DNA from: Sulfitobacter sp. S223
Lineage (GTDB): Bacteria; Pseudomonadota; Alphaproteobacteria; Rhodobacterales; Rhodobacteraceae
Assembly: GCF_025143825.1 (NCBI RefSeq)
Contig: NZ_CP083560.1
Location: forward strand, 2,976,001 to 3,040,000
Length of the DNA: 64,000 nt
Reading direction: 5' to 3'
Shown here: positions 8,393 to 18,556 of the stretch, one piece after another
Position numbering within the stretch: the stretch's first letter is position 1
Layout of the letters: every line of letters starts with the position of its first letter
The notes under the pieces: generated by a model
Seen by the model: only the letters and a program-made list of their open reading frames with translations
Told to the model about the DNA's origin: nothing
Database searches by the model: none
Translations under genes and position numbers: made by a program

Positions 8393-10032
8393 GCGTTTTG
8401 CCCCACGGTGCGGCCCGAGAACAGACAACCGCCCAAGAACGTTCCCTCCAGCGCATTGTAGCCGTGGTATCCGCCACCGCCAAAGCCACAGGCCTCGCCC
8501 GCGGCATAGAGACCTTCCAGCACCTCACCTTGCGGGGTCAGGACCCGACCCTGAATATCGGTATGAAGCCCCCCCAATGACTTGCGGGTGATCACGTTAA
8601 GGCGCACAGCGATCAACGGCCCATTGTCCGGATCAAGAATAGCATGCGGCTTTGCGGTCCGAATGAGCTTGTCTCCCTTATAGGTGCGCGCACCGTTTAT
8701 CGCGGTGATCTGCGCATCTTTGCAAAAACGATTGCCAAGCTGCAAATCACGCGCGCGAATCTGGGATCGTATATGGTCAAGCTTTACCGGAGTCTGCGGG
8801 GTAAGCGCATTCATGCGGTCCACCAATGTCTCAAGATCATCCGCAACGATAAAGTCCGCCCCTTTTTCCTTGAACGCCTCTACTGCAGGGGTCGCCCCTT
8901 TGCCCAGACGCGCGCTGAGCACTTCGCGCCAGCCACCTTCGGTCAGGTCCGCGTTTTGCTCTGATCCCGAAAGGGCGAATTCCTTTTCGATGATCTTTTG
9001 GGTCAGGATGAACCAGCTGTGCTCTCCCACGCTTAGGATGCGTTTGAGTGTGCCTAGCGTATCGAATCCCGGCAGAAACGGAGCCTCCATCCTGTCGCCA
9101 TTGGCGTCGAACCACATGGACGACGGACCGGGCAGCACGCGAATGCCATGGTTGGGCCAGATCGGATCCCAGTTTTGCAGCCCCTCGCAATAGTGCCACA
9201 TGCGGTCTTCGTTGATCAGACCCGCACCTGCCTTTGCCGCGATGCCGTGCATGCGGCCGTCCACATAGTCTGGCACACCTGCCACCATCATCTTGGGTGC
9301 CTTGCCCAGTCGCGCGGGCCAATGTTTGCGCACCATGGTGTGGTTTCCGCCAATGCCCCCTGTGGTGATAACGACGGATTGCGCGCAATGCTCGAACGCG
9401 CCCACGACCTTGCGCGATGTTGATTTACCACGCGCCGCTGCGGTTTCTTCCAGCAGATCACCGCTGACGCCTTTGACGGCACCATTCTCTACAATCAGAT
9501 TATTGGCACGGTGGCGAAAGCCAATCTTCAGCTTACCGTCCGCAGCATGGCGCACCATCAGCTCTGCAAAGGGTTTCACCACACCGGTGCCGGTTCCCCA
9601 AGTGATGTGGAACCGCGGCACGCTGTTCCCGTGCCCCCCAGCAAGAGCGCCCCCCCGTTCGGCCCATCCGACAACCGGAAACCAACGCATGCCAAGCCCA
9701 TGCAGCCAGCTGCGCATATCACCAGCCGCGAATTCTACAAATTTCTCTGCCCAGAGGCGCGGATTGGCATCTTCTTCACGGTCGAACTGTGCCGATCCTT
9801 GCCAATCGCTCCACGCCAGTTCGGCGCTGTCCTTTATGCCAAGGCGGCGTTGTTCGGGACTGTCGACAAGGAACAATCCGCCAAGGGACCAGAACGCCTG
9901 CCCACCAAGGCTTTGCGGCCCCTCCTGATCCAGTAACAGCACACGGCGACCACGCAGGATCGCCTCATGGGCGGCAGTCATACCAGCAAGGCCAGCACCG
10001 ATGATGATCACATCTGGTGTAAAGTCGCTCAT
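8389..10032 (-). CDS. FAD-binding dehydrogenase (fumarate reductase / ketosteroid dehydrogenase-like)
   Basis: 547-residue flavoprotein. The N-terminus DVIIIGAGLAGMTAAHEAI is a dinucleotide-binding Rossmann motif. The C-terminus carries a second FAD contact of the type LYAAGEACGFGGGGYHGYNALEG. Fold and length match a family of uncharacterised FAD-binding dehydrogenases related to 3-ketosteroid-delta1-dehydrogenase and flavocytochrome c. Substrate unknown. It is the first gene of an overlapping pair with the DUF1989 protein, so the two probably act in one catabolic step set. There is no signal peptide, so it is cytoplasmic. Confidence 0.82.
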   Translation of the reverse strand: MSDFTPDVIIIGAGLAGMTAAHEAILRGRRVLLLDQEGPQSLGGQAFWSLGGLFLVDSPEQRRLGIKDSAELAWSDWQGSAQFDREEDANPRLWAEKFVEFAAGDMRSWLHGLGMRWFPVVGWAERGGALAGGHGNSVPRFHITWGTGTGVVKPFAELMVRHAADGKLKIGFRHRANNLIVENGAVKGVSGDLLEETAAARGKSTSRKVVGAFEHCAQSVVITTGGIGGNHTMVRKHWPARLGKAPKMMVAGVPDYVDGRMHGIAAKAGAGLINEDRMWHYCEGLQNWDPIWPNHGIRVLPGPSSMWFDANGDRMEAPFLPGFDTLGTLKRILSVGEHSWFILTQKIIEKEFALSGSEQNADLTEGGWREVLSARLGKGATPAVEAFKEKGADFIVADDLETLVDRMNALTPQTPVKLDHIRSQIRARDLQLGNRFCKDAQITAINGARTYKGDKLIRTAKPHAILDPDNGPLIAVRLNVITRKSLGGLHTDIQGRVLTPQGEVLEGLYAAGEACGFGGGGYHGYNALEGTFLGGCLFSGRTVGQNA

Positions 10033-10103
10033 GTTTTCCGTCCCTTTATGGTTTGGAAAAAGCTACACTCCCTACCTACGGTGTGTCGAGCCTGACGCAA
10101 GGT

Positions 10104-10319
10104 TCACAACGATGGTGCATCAAGACCCTTCTTGCAGCTTTGCGGCGGGCCTTTCGTCGCGGTAAAGGCCTCGGCACCGCAAGCCATGCAACGGTACATC
10201 CGCAGCGCGCCCTTGTTACCATTGCTATCAGCGCGCCAGCGGCAGCCCCGCACTGCGCGACCACGCCATGCAAGATAGGCGACAACGCCAAAAATGATCG
10301 GAGCGAGAATAAGAAGCAT
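10104..10319 (-). CDS. small membrane protein with CxxC motif
   Basis: 71-residue product with one N-terminal membrane segment (LLILAPIIFGVVAYLAW), followed by a basic stretch and a cysteine motif YRCMACGAEAF with a later Cys (SCKKG), possibly a small zinc ribbon. Its ATG shares one base with the TGA of the upstream DUF1963 gene (TGATG), which argues for real, coupled translation. Last gene of the leftward sdh transcript. Family not recognised. Confidence 0.6.
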   Translation of the reverse strand: MLLILAPIIFGVVAYLAWRGRAVRGCRWRADSNGNKGALRMYRCMACGAEAFTATKGPPQSCKKGLDAPSL

Positions 10320-11095
10320 CAGGTGAACTGCACATCAATGGCCCACAGATGCGGACGCTGGCGCGAGCGCGCAAGGTAGGCTGCACCGTCGCCCCAACCG
10401 TGCCAACCGGCCTTCGGCTCATTCTCGATTTGCATCACATAATCCCATGTATCGTCTGAGCGCTTGTAGTCCCACCAGGGTTCAGATTGCACGGTAGCAG
10501 GCCATCCACCCATCTTGGTCTGCGCGAGGGTCGCACACCAGTCAAAGGCATAGACATCGTTATGCTCGGTATCAATCACATGTCCGGCAAGATCATGGTT
10601 GGCGTAGTCAGAACGTGTGTCCTCCCATTCCCCCAGCCGCGGCGAAAGAGGGCTCCCGTGGCGCGGAGCCTTCGGGATGGTCAGCCCGTCCAGCGAAGTG
10701 TAGCTGCGCAGCGCCCATGTTGCGGCGGGATCGGGTTTGCGCGTGTCGATGATCTCTGTTGGCGTAAAGGCATCCATGTCACGGATGAAAATCGTGATCA
10801 GCGCAAGATCTTGCAGCGCCTTCGGCACCACAGGCGCTGCTGTCAGGTTAATCTGACAAAGCGGCCACATCGCTGCGCCATTATGGACAGGCCAGACCTC
10901 TCCCTTGCGTTCAAGGCGCACGCTGCCGAACATCGTGGTGAAAGGATCAATATTGGCAGGTTTGTGAAAGACGACCGGTGCGCAAGGGCGCTCCAGCGCC
11001 TGCTTCAACTCTGCCTCGGACAAGGGCCCGTGTGGAACGGGCGGCGGCGCAGGATCGCGCGCGCCGCCCATCAGTTTCTTTAGCCAGCCAAACAT
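10319..11095 (-). CDS. DUF1963 (YwqG-like) family protein
   Basis: 258-residue protein of the DUF1963/YwqG family. Diagnostic stretches are KMGGWPATVQ in the second half and DGAAYLARS with WAIDVQ near the end. The N-terminus FGWLKKLMGG is amphipathic but is not a clear signal peptide. Function unknown in the family. It starts 9 bp after the sdhB stop codon and is coupled to the following small membrane protein, so it is likely expressed with succinate dehydrogenase. Confidence 0.75.
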   Translation of the reverse strand: MFGWLKKLMGGARDPAPPPVPHGPLSEAELKQALERPCAPVVFHKPANIDPFTTMFGSVRLERKGEVWPVHNGAAMWPLCQINLTAAPVVPKALQDLALITIFIRDMDAFTPTEIIDTRKPDPAATWALRSYTSLDGLTIPKAPRHGSPLSPRLGEWEDTRSDYANHDLAGHVIDTEHNDVYAFDWCATLAQTKMGGWPATVQSEPWWDYKRSDDTWDYVMQIENEPKAGWHGWGDGAAYLARSRQRPHLWAIDVQFT

Positions 11096-11104
11096 CTGGG
11101 CGAC

Positions 11105-11884
11105 TTAGACCGTACGCTCAACCATCAGCTTTTTGATCTGGCTGATCGCCAGCGCCGGGTTCAGGCCTTTGGGACATGTCTTGGCGCAGTTCATGATCGT
11201 GTGGCAACGGTAAAGCTTGAACGGGTCTTCCAGATCGTCCAGACGCTCGCCTGTGCCTTCATCGCGGCTGTCGATAATCCAGCGATACGCGTGCAGCAAA
11301 GCTGCGGGTCCAAGGTAGCGATCGCCGTTCCACCAGTAGCTGGGGCAGGAAGTGGAGCAGCAGGCGCACATGATACACTCATACAAACCATCAAGCTTGG
11401 TGCGGTCCTCGATGCTTTGCTTCCACTCTTTCACGGGGGCCGGTGTCTCTGTCTCAAGCCATGGCTTGATGGAGGCGTGCTGGGCATAAAAGTGGGTCAG
11501 ATCAGGGATCAAATCCTTCACCACAGGCATGTGTGGCAGAGGATAGATTTTCACGACGCCTTTGACCTCGGCCATGCCGTAGGTACAGGCAAGGGTATTG
11601 ATCCCGTCGATGTTCATCGCGCAAGAACCACAGATGCCTTCACGACAAGACCGGCGGAATGTCAGCGTCGGGTCGATTTCGTTCTTGATCTTGATGATCG
11701 CGTCCAGAACCATCGGGCCACAATCGTCCAGATCCACGAAATATGTATCCACCGACGGGTTTTTGCCATCGTCGGGGTTCCACCGATAAATGTGGAATTC
11801 CTTAAGGTTCTTGGCGCCTTCGGGCTTGGGCCATGTCTTGCCGCTGGTCATGCGGGAGTTCTTGGGGAGCGTCAGTTGTACCAT
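11105..11884 (-). CDS. sdhB: succinate dehydrogenase iron-sulfur subunit
   Basis: Electron-transfer subunit of respiratory complex II, passing electrons from FAD in SdhA to quinone through three Fe-S clusters. 259 residues. The [2Fe-2S] ligands appear in [15 protein letters not shown], the [4Fe-4S] ligands in [16 protein letters not shown], and the [3Fe-4S] ligands in [27 protein letters not shown] precedes the ATG. It is separated from sdhA by two non-sdh genes, an arrangement discussed in the findings. Confidence 0.97.
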   Translation of the reverse strand: MVQLTLPKNSRMTSGKTWPKPEGAKNLKEFHIYRWNPDDGKNPSVDTYFVDLDDCGPMVLDAIIKIKNEIDPTLTFRRSCREGICGSCAMNIDGINTLACTYGMAEVKGVVKIYPLPHMPVVKDLIPDLTHFYAQHASIKPWLETETPAPVKEWKQSIEDRTKLDGLYECIMCACCSTSCPSYWWNGDRYLGPAALLHAYRWIIDSRDEGTGERLDDLEDPFKLYRCHTIMNCAKTCPKGLNPALAISQIKKLMVERTV

Positions 11885-11927
11885 GATGCTGTTCCTTCAG
11901 GTCTACAGGCCTAGGGCCGGAAATTCG

Positions 11928-12251
11928 TCAAAGTGTCAGGGTTGCGCGGTTGCGCAAGCATGTTTGTGTTTCAGGGCGCGACAAGACATTGCGCACAACC
12001 GCAACGGTATCATCGTCAATTCCTACGATTGAGGCTTTTGCCAGTTCGCGGACTTCTACGGCCTGTGCATTGTCAATAACGCAGCCGGTGAAGGCCTCGA
12101 TCAGCGGCTTTGGCACCTGCGGGAAATTGATTGCGATCGTTTCAGTCACGGCAGAGGTGGCAGCCTTGCGCCCCGTCCGGTCTGCCGCGTTCTGCACATC
12201 GGTGCATGCACCCAGTGCAAGAATGCTGGTAAGGATAACGGCTCGGATCAT
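11928..12251 (-). CDS. small lipoprotein within the sdh operon
   Basis: 107-residue product beginning MIRAVILTSILALGAC, a lipoprotein signal with lipobox LGAC, so the mature protein is lipid-anchored at Cys16. The remainder is helical with two cysteines (FTGCVID and TQTCLRN), which could form a disulfide in the periplasm. Its ATG overlaps the stop of the sulfotransferase-like gene by 4 bp (ATGA), and it lies 43 bp before sdhB. No named domain recognised. Its place suggests expression with complex II; a role in assembly would be speculation. Confidence 0.75.
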   Translation of the reverse strand: MIRAVILTSILALGACTDVQNAADRTGRKAATSAVTETIAINFPQVPKPLIEAFTGCVIDNAQAVEVRELAKASIVGIDDDTVAVVRNVLSRPETQTCLRNRATLTL

Positions 12252-13144
12252 GCTCTGGCCTCTCTTGGTGGTAGTTTCAGGTGCAGTTTCGCAGTCTCTG
12301 CCAAAGTGGCAAGCCGTTCTGCATCGTGTTCGAAATGCGCGACAATACGTTCCATGAACGGCAGGTCATGGGCGGCGATCCAGAGCAAAAGCTGGTATTC
12401 AGGATCGTCCGCCATGGCCGCATCGCGGTCCACGGTATTCAGGTCTTCGACATCCGTGGCCTTTTTCTGGAAGGACGAACCACCACCATAACGCTGAACC
12501 TTGCCACGGCTCAAATCGCGTTGCGGCAGGCCCAGCTTTTCCAGAACACTGGCGCGGTAGGCTTCGGATGTCATCCATGTGTCGTAACAAATAGCGGTAA
12601 TGCCTTTGCCAACCGCGACCCGATCCAAACCCTGCACGTAAGTGGCAAAAGCCAATGTCATAATCCGCATACGGTCGGTTGCACCAAAGCCCGCGTTCTT
12701 TTTGATCTTGGCCAGCAACGACGCGGACCAGTTCAGAAAGCTGCGATAAATGATGATCTGCTGGCTGAACTGCCCTTGGGCCATACCGTGGCTTGCCTTT
12801 TGCAGCTGACCTGCCGATTGCGGCATACGGTCTTCATAAGACACCACAACCATGGGCGTCTTGCCCGCTTGCTCAATCCGCTTGGCATTCGGGATGTCCT
12901 TGTGCGGCATCACCTGATGCGCGGGATCATAGATATCAAGCGAGCCGTAGGCATTCTGCGGGTTCTTGCCAAACTTACAGTTGTTAAAGAACACGCCTCC
13001 GGTAGCCGCCTCAGGCGCATTGCGCATGATCCAGTCAATGATGGCGTGGTTTCCAGAGCGGCGCATGCCAAACACCTGAAACGCACAGACGGGAGAGAAC
13101 CCCGCCTGTGGCCATGTGTTTTGCGTTTGCACCGCTGCGGTCAC
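12248..13144 (-). CDS. sulfotransferase-like P-loop protein within the sdh operon
   Basis: 298-residue cytoplasmic protein. The N-terminal motif GMRRSGNHAIIDWI resembles the 5'-phosphosulfate-binding P-loop of sulfotransferases, and IIIYRSFLNWSAS resembles the 3'-phosphate-binding motif with its arginine and serine. This places it in the broad sulfotransferase-like superfamily, but acceptor and even PAPS use are unproven. The start codon is GTG, 2 bp after the sdhA stop with no clear Shine-Dalgarno, so translation is probably coupled to sdhA; its stop overlaps the next gene. An internal GTG five codons later is an alternative start. Confidence 0.65.
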   Translation of the reverse strand: MTAAVQTQNTWPQAGFSPVCAFQVFGMRRSGNHAIIDWIMRNAPEAATGGVFFNNCKFGKNPQNAYGSLDIYDPAHQVMPHKDIPNAKRIEQAGKTPMVVVSYEDRMPQSAGQLQKASHGMAQGQFSQQIIIYRSFLNWSASLLAKIKKNAGFGATDRMRIMTLAFATYVQGLDRVAVGKGITAICYDTWMTSEAYRASVLEKLGLPQRDLSRGKVQRYGGGSSFQKKATDVEDLNTVDRDAAMADDPEYQLLLWIAAHDLPFMERIVAHFEHDAERLATLAETAKLHLKLPPREARA

Positions 13145-13146
13145 TT

Positions 13147-14952
13147 TTAATAAACCCGTGCCTTTGGCGCGATTTTCTTGAGGTCGATCCCACCGTCTTC
13201 CTGCTTGCTCAACGGGTCAAGGTGAACGGGACGGAAATCAAGTGCAGCCGCATCACCGTCGAAACGGATCAGGCTGTGCTTACGCCAGTTTTTATCGTCG
13301 CGATCAGGGTAATCCTCGTGCGCATGTGCGCCACGGCTTTCTTTGCGCGCAGCAGCGGCTGTGATTGTGGCAACTGCGTTTGGCATCAGGTTGGTAAGCT
13401 CGAGCGTTTCCATCAGATCAGAGTTCCACACCAGCGACGTATCGGTGACTTTGAGGTCCGCCATTTTCGCAGCAACACCTTTCATCTTCTCTTCGCCTTC
13501 GGCCAGCGTTTTATCGGTACGGAATACCGCCGCATCTGCCTGCATGTTTTGCTGCATCTCCAGGCGCAGTTCAGCCGTTGGCGTGCCGCCCTTAGCATAA
13601 CGAAGACCGTCAAAGCGGGCGAATGCTGCCTCGACTGACGCTTTGTTTGGCGTAGGGACAGCCGATTTAGGATCAACGATCTCAGCGGCACGAATGGCAG
13701 CAGCGCGGCCGAATACCACAAGGTCGATGAGAGAGTTGGAGCCAAGACGGTTCGCACCGTGAACAGACGCACAGCCTGCTTCGCCCACAGCCATCAGACC
13801 GGGGGAAACTGCGTCAGGATTGTCAGCAGTCGGGTTCAGAACCTCACCCCAATAGTTGGTTGGGATACCGCCCATATTGTAGTGCACGGTGGGCAAAACC
13901 GGGATCGGTTCTTTGGTCAGGTCAACACCCGCAAAGATGCGCGCAGATTCAGAGATGCCCGGCAGGCGCAGGTCCAATGTTTCTGGCGGCAGGTGGTTGA
14001 GGTGCAGGTGGATGTGATCCCCCTTCTCGCCCACGCCGCGGCCTTCGCGGATTTCCATCGTCATACAACGCGAGACAACATCGCGGGACGCGAGGTCTTT
14101 GTAAGTTGGCGCATAACGTTCCATGAAACGTTCGCCTTCGGAGTTGGTCAGATACCCGCCTTCACCGCGTGCGCCTTCTGTGATCAGGCAGCCCGCGCCG
14201 TAGATACCGGTTGGGTGGAACTGGACGAATTCCATATCCTGCAACGGCAGACCCTGACGGGCCACCATACCACCACCATCACCTGTGCAGGTGTGGGCAG
14301 ATGTCGCGCTAAAGTAGGCACGGCCATAGCCGCCTGTCGCCAGCACAACCATCTTGGCGCTGAACAGGTGCATTGTGCCATCATCAAGCTTCCAGCAGAG
14401 AACACCTTGGCAGACGCCATCATCGGACATCACCAGATCAATGGCGAAGTATTCGATATAAAACTCTGCGTTATGCTTCAGCGATTGACCGTAAAGCGTG
14501 TGCAGGATTGCGTGACCCGTCCGGTCTGCCGCGGCGCAGGTACGCTGCACGGGGGGGCCTTCACCAAATTCTGTTGTGTGGCCGCCAAATGGACGTTGAT
14601 AGATTTTGCCTTCTTCGGTGCGCGAAAACGGCACGCCGTAATGCTCAAGCTCATAAACTGCTTTGGGAGCTTCACGGGCGAGGTACTCCATCGCATCCGT
14701 ATCGCCCAACCAGTCAGATCCCTTTACAGTGTCATACATGTGCCACTGCCAATTATCGGGGCCCATGTTGCTGAGCGAGGCCGCGATGCCGCCCTGCGCC
14801 GCAACCGTGTGCGACCGTGTCGGGAATACTTTGGAGATACATGCCGTGCGCAGCCCCTGCTCCGCCATGCCAAGTGTGGCGCGCAATCCGGCACCACCCG
14901 CCCCTACAACGACAACGTCATATTCGTGGGTTTCATATTCGTAAGCAGCCAT
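13147..14952 (-). CDS. sdhA: succinate dehydrogenase flavoprotein subunit
   Basis: Catalytic subunit of complex II, oxidising succinate to fumarate on the cytoplasmic face. 601 residues. The Rossmann motif [15 protein letters not shown] is near the N-terminus, SHTVAAQGG contains the histidine that binds FAD covalently, and [20 protein letters not shown] and [11 protein letters not shown] are active-site and family signatures. The intact length and all key motifs indicate a functional enzyme. It lies 187 bp downstream of sdhD. Confidence 0.97.
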   Translation of the reverse strand: MAAYEYETHEYDVVVVGAGGAGLRATLGMAEQGLRTACISKVFPTRSHTVAAQGGIAASLSNMGPDNWQWHMYDTVKGSDWLGDTDAMEYLAREAPKAVYELEHYGVPFSRTEEGKIYQRPFGGHTTEFGEGPPVQRTCAAADRTGHAILHTLYGQSLKHNAEFYIEYFAIDLVMSDDGVCQGVLCWKLDDGTMHLFSAKMVVLATGGYGRAYFSATSAHTCTGDGGGMVARQGLPLQDMEFVQFHPTGIYGAGCLITEGARGEGGYLTNSEGERFMERYAPTYKDLASRDVVSRCMTMEIREGRGVGEKGDHIHLHLNHLPPETLDLRLPGISESARIFAGVDLTKEPIPVLPTVHYNMGGIPTNYWGEVLNPTADNPDAVSPGLMAVGEAGCASVHGANRLGSNSLIDLVVFGRAAAIRAAEIVDPKSAVPTPNKASVEAAFARFDGLRYAKGGTPTAELRLEMQQNMQADAAVFRTDKTLAEGEEKMKGVAAKMADLKVTDTSLVWNSDLMETLELTNLMPNAVATITAAAARKESRGAHAHEDYPDRDDKNWRKHSLIRFDGDAAALDFRPVHLDPLSKQEDGGIDLKKIAPKARVY

Positions 14953-15139
14953 TTCGTGCCCTCTTCAAGCTTGGGGTCTGCCCGTCATACCGGTCCCGAC
15001 CCTGTCTGTATCTGCAGCGCGTCACGCGCCTGACCTTGCGGTATTCCCTAATGACGGAGCAATCCGCCTCTTTTCTCAAAACTAGCACGGGTGGCAGGAG
15101 CGCAAAGGCCTGTTTGCCAGCCGTTTTGTCGCAGGACGC
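14953..15139. other. sdhD-sdhA spacer
   Basis: A 187-bp spacer inside the sdh operon, long compared with the other junctions. It contains a 13-bp palindrome, GCGCGTCACGCGC, at 15017-15029 but no ORF. It could hold an internal promoter or RNA-processing site; nothing decisive is visible. Confidence 0.4.
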
Positions 15140-15511
15140 TTAAAGCGCCAGTCGCGCAATTGCGAAAATGCCAACCGCGGCAGCGCCATAACTGATGCAG
15201 GTCATCACAACGATCGCAATCTTCTGCGCAAGGCCGTGAACGTAATCCTCAATCAGCGTCTGCACCCCGTCGTTGAAGTGCTTGAACGTGACCGCGATGG
15301 TCAGCGCCGCAATGATCGCTGGGAACGGGCGTGAATAATAGGCAACGATTTCTTCGTATGTCCCGCCCAGCGCCGAGCCGAACGTGAATACGAAAAACGG
15401 CAGCAGGATCAGCAGCGCTACCGAGCTGATGGTCATGGACCAGTGATGTGCCGTTCCCGACTTGGCAGAGCCAAGACCTGTGGCGCGCTTGCGGTCTGTT
15501 AAATAGGCCAT
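15140..15511 (-). CDS. sdhD: succinate dehydrogenase membrane anchor subunit
   Basis: 123-residue hydrophobic anchor of complex II, with three membrane helices. The segment AHHWSMTISSVALL near residue 25 and VTFKHFNDGVQTLIEDYVHG, with the histidine expected to contribute to haem b or quinone binding, are family features. It starts 10 bp after the sdhC stop. Small hydrophobic Sdh subunits diverge quickly, so identity rests on size, topology and operon position as well as sequence. Confidence 0.93.
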   Translation of the reverse strand: MAYLTDRKRATGLGSAKSGTAHHWSMTISSVALLILLPFFVFTFGSALGGTYEEIVAYYSRPFPAIIAALTIAVTFKHFNDGVQTLIEDYVHGLAQKIAIVVMTCISYGAAAVGIFAIARLAL

Positions 15512-15521
15512 GATGCTCTCC

Positions 15522-15905
15522 TTATACCACGATGACTGTGATCAACGTCAGCAGCACCGAGCCACCAATGCATGCCCAGCCCAGTTTCTCGGCCGTAGGA
15601 ATGTCCATCATCACAGCGTTGTCCCAGATCAGGTGCCGTACACCGGCAAGCGTGTGATACCACAGCCCCAACACAGAGAAGAACATGATCAGGTCGCCAA
15701 ACCAGCTGGTCAGGAACCCGTTTACCAAATCAAAATATGCAGCCCCGCTGGCGGCCGCGAGAAACCACCAAACAATCAGCAGTGCCGTGATCAGCATTGC
15801 GTTTCCGGTGATCCGCGTCAGAATCGATGTCATGGATGTCAGCTGTGGGCGGTAGATCGTCAAGTGAGGCGAGAGAGGGCGGTTACCCCGGTTCACATCG
15901 GCCAT
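15522..15905 (-). CDS. sdhC: succinate dehydrogenase cytochrome b556 subunit
   Basis: 127-residue three-helix subunit of complex II. The N-terminal motif RPLSPHLTIYRPQLTSMTSI is the SdhC signature, including the conserved serine and arginine of the quinone site. LWYHTLAGVRHLIWD carries the haem-ligand histidine. First gene of the leftward sdhCDA...B operon. The ribosome-binding site AAAGGAG lies inside the end of a possible 33-codon upstream ORF whose stop is 1 bp before this ATG. Confidence 0.95.
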   Translation of the reverse strand: MADVNRGNRPLSPHLTIYRPQLTSMTSILTRITGNAMLITALLIVWWFLAAASGAAYFDLVNGFLTSWFGDLIMFFSVLGLWYHTLAGVRHLIWDNAVMMDIPTAEKLGWACIGGSVLLTLITVIVV

Positions 15906-15906
15906 A

Positions 15907-16008
15907 TCAGGCTCCTTTGTGGCTACTTGCCATTAGTACTAGCGTTTTTTTCGGCGCTGTCACGTGTGCAAGCAGGGTAATGCCGCCTTCATGTACGTAA
16001 ATTTCCAT
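15907..16008 (-). CDS. possible upstream ORF / leader peptide of sdhC
   Basis: Minus-strand ORF of 33 codons beginning MEIYVHEGGITLLAHV and ending with TGA at 15907-15909, one base before the sdhC start codon at 15905. GAGGTAG lies about 5 nt before its ATG, a usable Shine-Dalgarno. The sdhC ribosome-binding site falls within the last codons, so translation of the two could be coupled. No similarity recognised; it could also be chance. Confidence 0.35.
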   Translation of the reverse strand: MEIYVHEGGITLLAHVTAPKKTLVLMASSHKGA

Positions 16009-16025
16009 AAAACTACCTCAGCACG

Positions 16026-16065
16026 GTATTTTTGTGATCACAGCAATATTTTTGTGATCACGGGC
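16026..16065 (-). promoter_or_regulatory. tandem TGTGATCACA-type operators upstream of sdhC
   Basis: Two 20-bp direct repeats each carry TATTTTTGTGATCAC. The palindrome cores are TGTGATCACA at 16033-16042 and TGTGATCACG at 16053-16062, exactly 20 bp apart. They lie about 130-160 bp upstream of sdhC. The same motif, also as a pair, precedes sucC. The core resembles CRP half-sites but lacks the 6-bp spacer, so the regulator is not CRP-like in any obvious way and remains unidentified. Confidence 0.7.
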
Positions 16066-16139
16066 GTCGATACTGATTGGGTTCAGGGGCTAGGATGGTG
16101 CTAAAACCGATTGCCTCAACACAATCAGCCCTGAAACAG

Positions 16140-16169
16140 AAAAAGGCGCGCCAGTCGTGGCGCGCCTTT
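16140..16169 (-). terminator. intrinsic terminator of mdh
   Basis: A perfect 12-bp stem, AAAGGCGCGCCA (16142-16153) and TGGCGCGCCTTT (16158-16169), with a 4-nt loop. On the minus strand the stem runs into five T residues (16144-16140). It is placed 22 bp after the mdh stop and separates mdh from the sdhC promoter. Confidence 0.85.
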
Positions 16170-16190
16170 CAAAAGCAGTCTGTTTAAAGA

Positions 16191-17291
<1,101 letters not shown>

Positions 17292-17298
17292 TCAGATT

Positions 17299-18156
17299 TT
17301 AGTCAGCATATTCTGGAAGATTTTCCAGTGCTTCTTCTGTGCTGTCTACGTAGATGCGGAATTCGTCACCGCTTTCGTTACGTACAACCTGCAGTTCTTC
17401 GAAGGACAGCTTGACGGTGCGCTCACCCATGCCCAGGAAACCGCCGATGTCGGCCAGCACGTGTGTGATCTTGCCGCTGTCGTCAAGAATGAGGGTCTCT
17501 ACTTCGCCGACGTCTTCGTCGTTAACCCCGTACAGACGTGCACCTTCCATCTTGTCGGCAGTCAGCGTGGCATAGTCTGCATCGACATAGCCGTCACGCT
17601 CAACCGCTGGACGCATCAGCATCTCGCGATCTTTGTCTGAATCTACCGCTGCTTCAGCTTCGGCTTCGGTGTTTTCAGCTGCGGCTTCTGCGTCAGCTTC
17701 CATCTCTTCGTCCATGTCGCGATCAAATTCGGGTGCCGCTTCGAGCTCTTCGCGGGTCGTGTTCACAACAAGGAAACGGTCATCGCTGTCGCCATCTTCG
17801 CGCAGAACCTTGATTGCGTCCATCGATACAGAGACGTCACGTTCGCCTATGCCGAGGAAACCACCGATGCCCAGGATTACTGCAGTCACATTGCCGTCGG
17901 CGTCGACGATCAGGTCGTTGATCTCACCGATATCATCCCATTCGGTTTCAGCACCGTCTGCGATTGGTTGCGTTTCGTCCATGTCCTTTTCGACTTTGTA
18001 GATACGCATGCCAATCAGGTCGGATGCGAAAAAGTCGGACTGTGACGCCTCTACGGAACCGAAGGCACCTTTGGCCATGGAAGTGCTGTGGGACTCGGCC
18101 AAAGCCGCGCCGGACATGGAAAGTACGATGGCTGTCGTTGCAAGAATACGTTTCAT
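17299..18156 (-). CDS. exported protein with two PRC-barrel domains
   Basis: 285 residues. A signal peptide (MKRILATTAIVLSMSGAALA) directs export. Two PRC-barrel domains follow, roughly residues 45-125 and 195-275, each ending in near-identical GGFLGIGERDV and GGFLGMGERTV. The linker (about 150-185) is very rich in Glu, Ala and Asp. The protein is strongly acidic. PRC-barrel domains mediate protein or RNA contacts; the role of exported double-PRC proteins in Rhodobacteraceae is not known. It is a single-gene unit with its own terminator, upstream of mdh. Confidence 0.85.
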   Translation of the reverse strand: MKRILATTAIVLSMSGAALAESHSTSMAKGAFGSVEASQSDFFASDLIGMRIYKVEKDMDETQPIADGAETEWDDIGEINDLIVDADGNVTAVILGIGGFLGIGERDVSVSMDAIKVLREDGDSDDRFLVVNTTREELEAAPEFDRDMDEEMEADAEAAAENTEAEAEAAVDSDKDREMLMRPAVERDGYVDADYATLTADKMEGARLYGVNDEDVGEVETLILDDSGKITHVLADIGGFLGMGERTVKLSFEELQVVRNESGDEFRIYVDSTEEALENLPEYAD

Positions 18157-18556
18157 TTCGATTTCTCCTAGCTATTTGTTAAAGCTTAACTTCTTCTGCC
18201 TACTCAACTCACCGTTGTCGAAATTGGTTCCAGCATTGTTCACAATTTTCTTTGGTTCTTTTTGCGGATGATGTTTAGGGCCTGCCAGATGAATCGCATT
18301 GATGATCCGCGTCCTGCAAAGCCATCAACCTTCCTGCATTTTTCTTGGTGGCAAAGGTCCGTGATTGGTGATGGCACACGCGTCTTCCAGAATACGGCAC
18401 CCATGCACCAAACCCGCCTGACTGTTGCAGCGGCCCCAAGCGGCCGACATGCCAGAGGTCCGGCACGGCATGTCGCAAGAGCATCAAATCAGCAGTTGGA
18501 GCTGTCGCCGCTTGGTGTCAAACACGGACGCACGGGAGCCAATTCAAGAGGCGCAT
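18157..18556. other. divergent intergenic region (PRC-barrel / TauE)
   Basis: 400 bp between divergent genes. Short ORFs exist on both strands but none has a ribosome-binding site or recognisable product. GTTAAAGCTTAAC near 18179-18191 is a palindromic AT-rich element in the PRC-barrel leader, not a full CtrA box (spacing is 3, not 7). Otherwise nothing specific is seen. Confidence 0.5.

Noticed and set aside
13759..15033. A 424-codon open frame on the plus strand across sdhA
   Set aside because: Shadow of the highly conserved sdhA; no ribosome-binding site and no recognisable domain.
16026..16065. CRP binding sites in the sdhC upstream region
   Set aside because: CRP sites have TGTGA-N6-TCACA; here the halves touch (TGTGATCACA), so CRP is not a fitting regulator.
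18179..18191. TTAAAGCTTAAC as a CtrA box
   Set aside because: Spacing between the TTAA elements is 3 bases, not 7.
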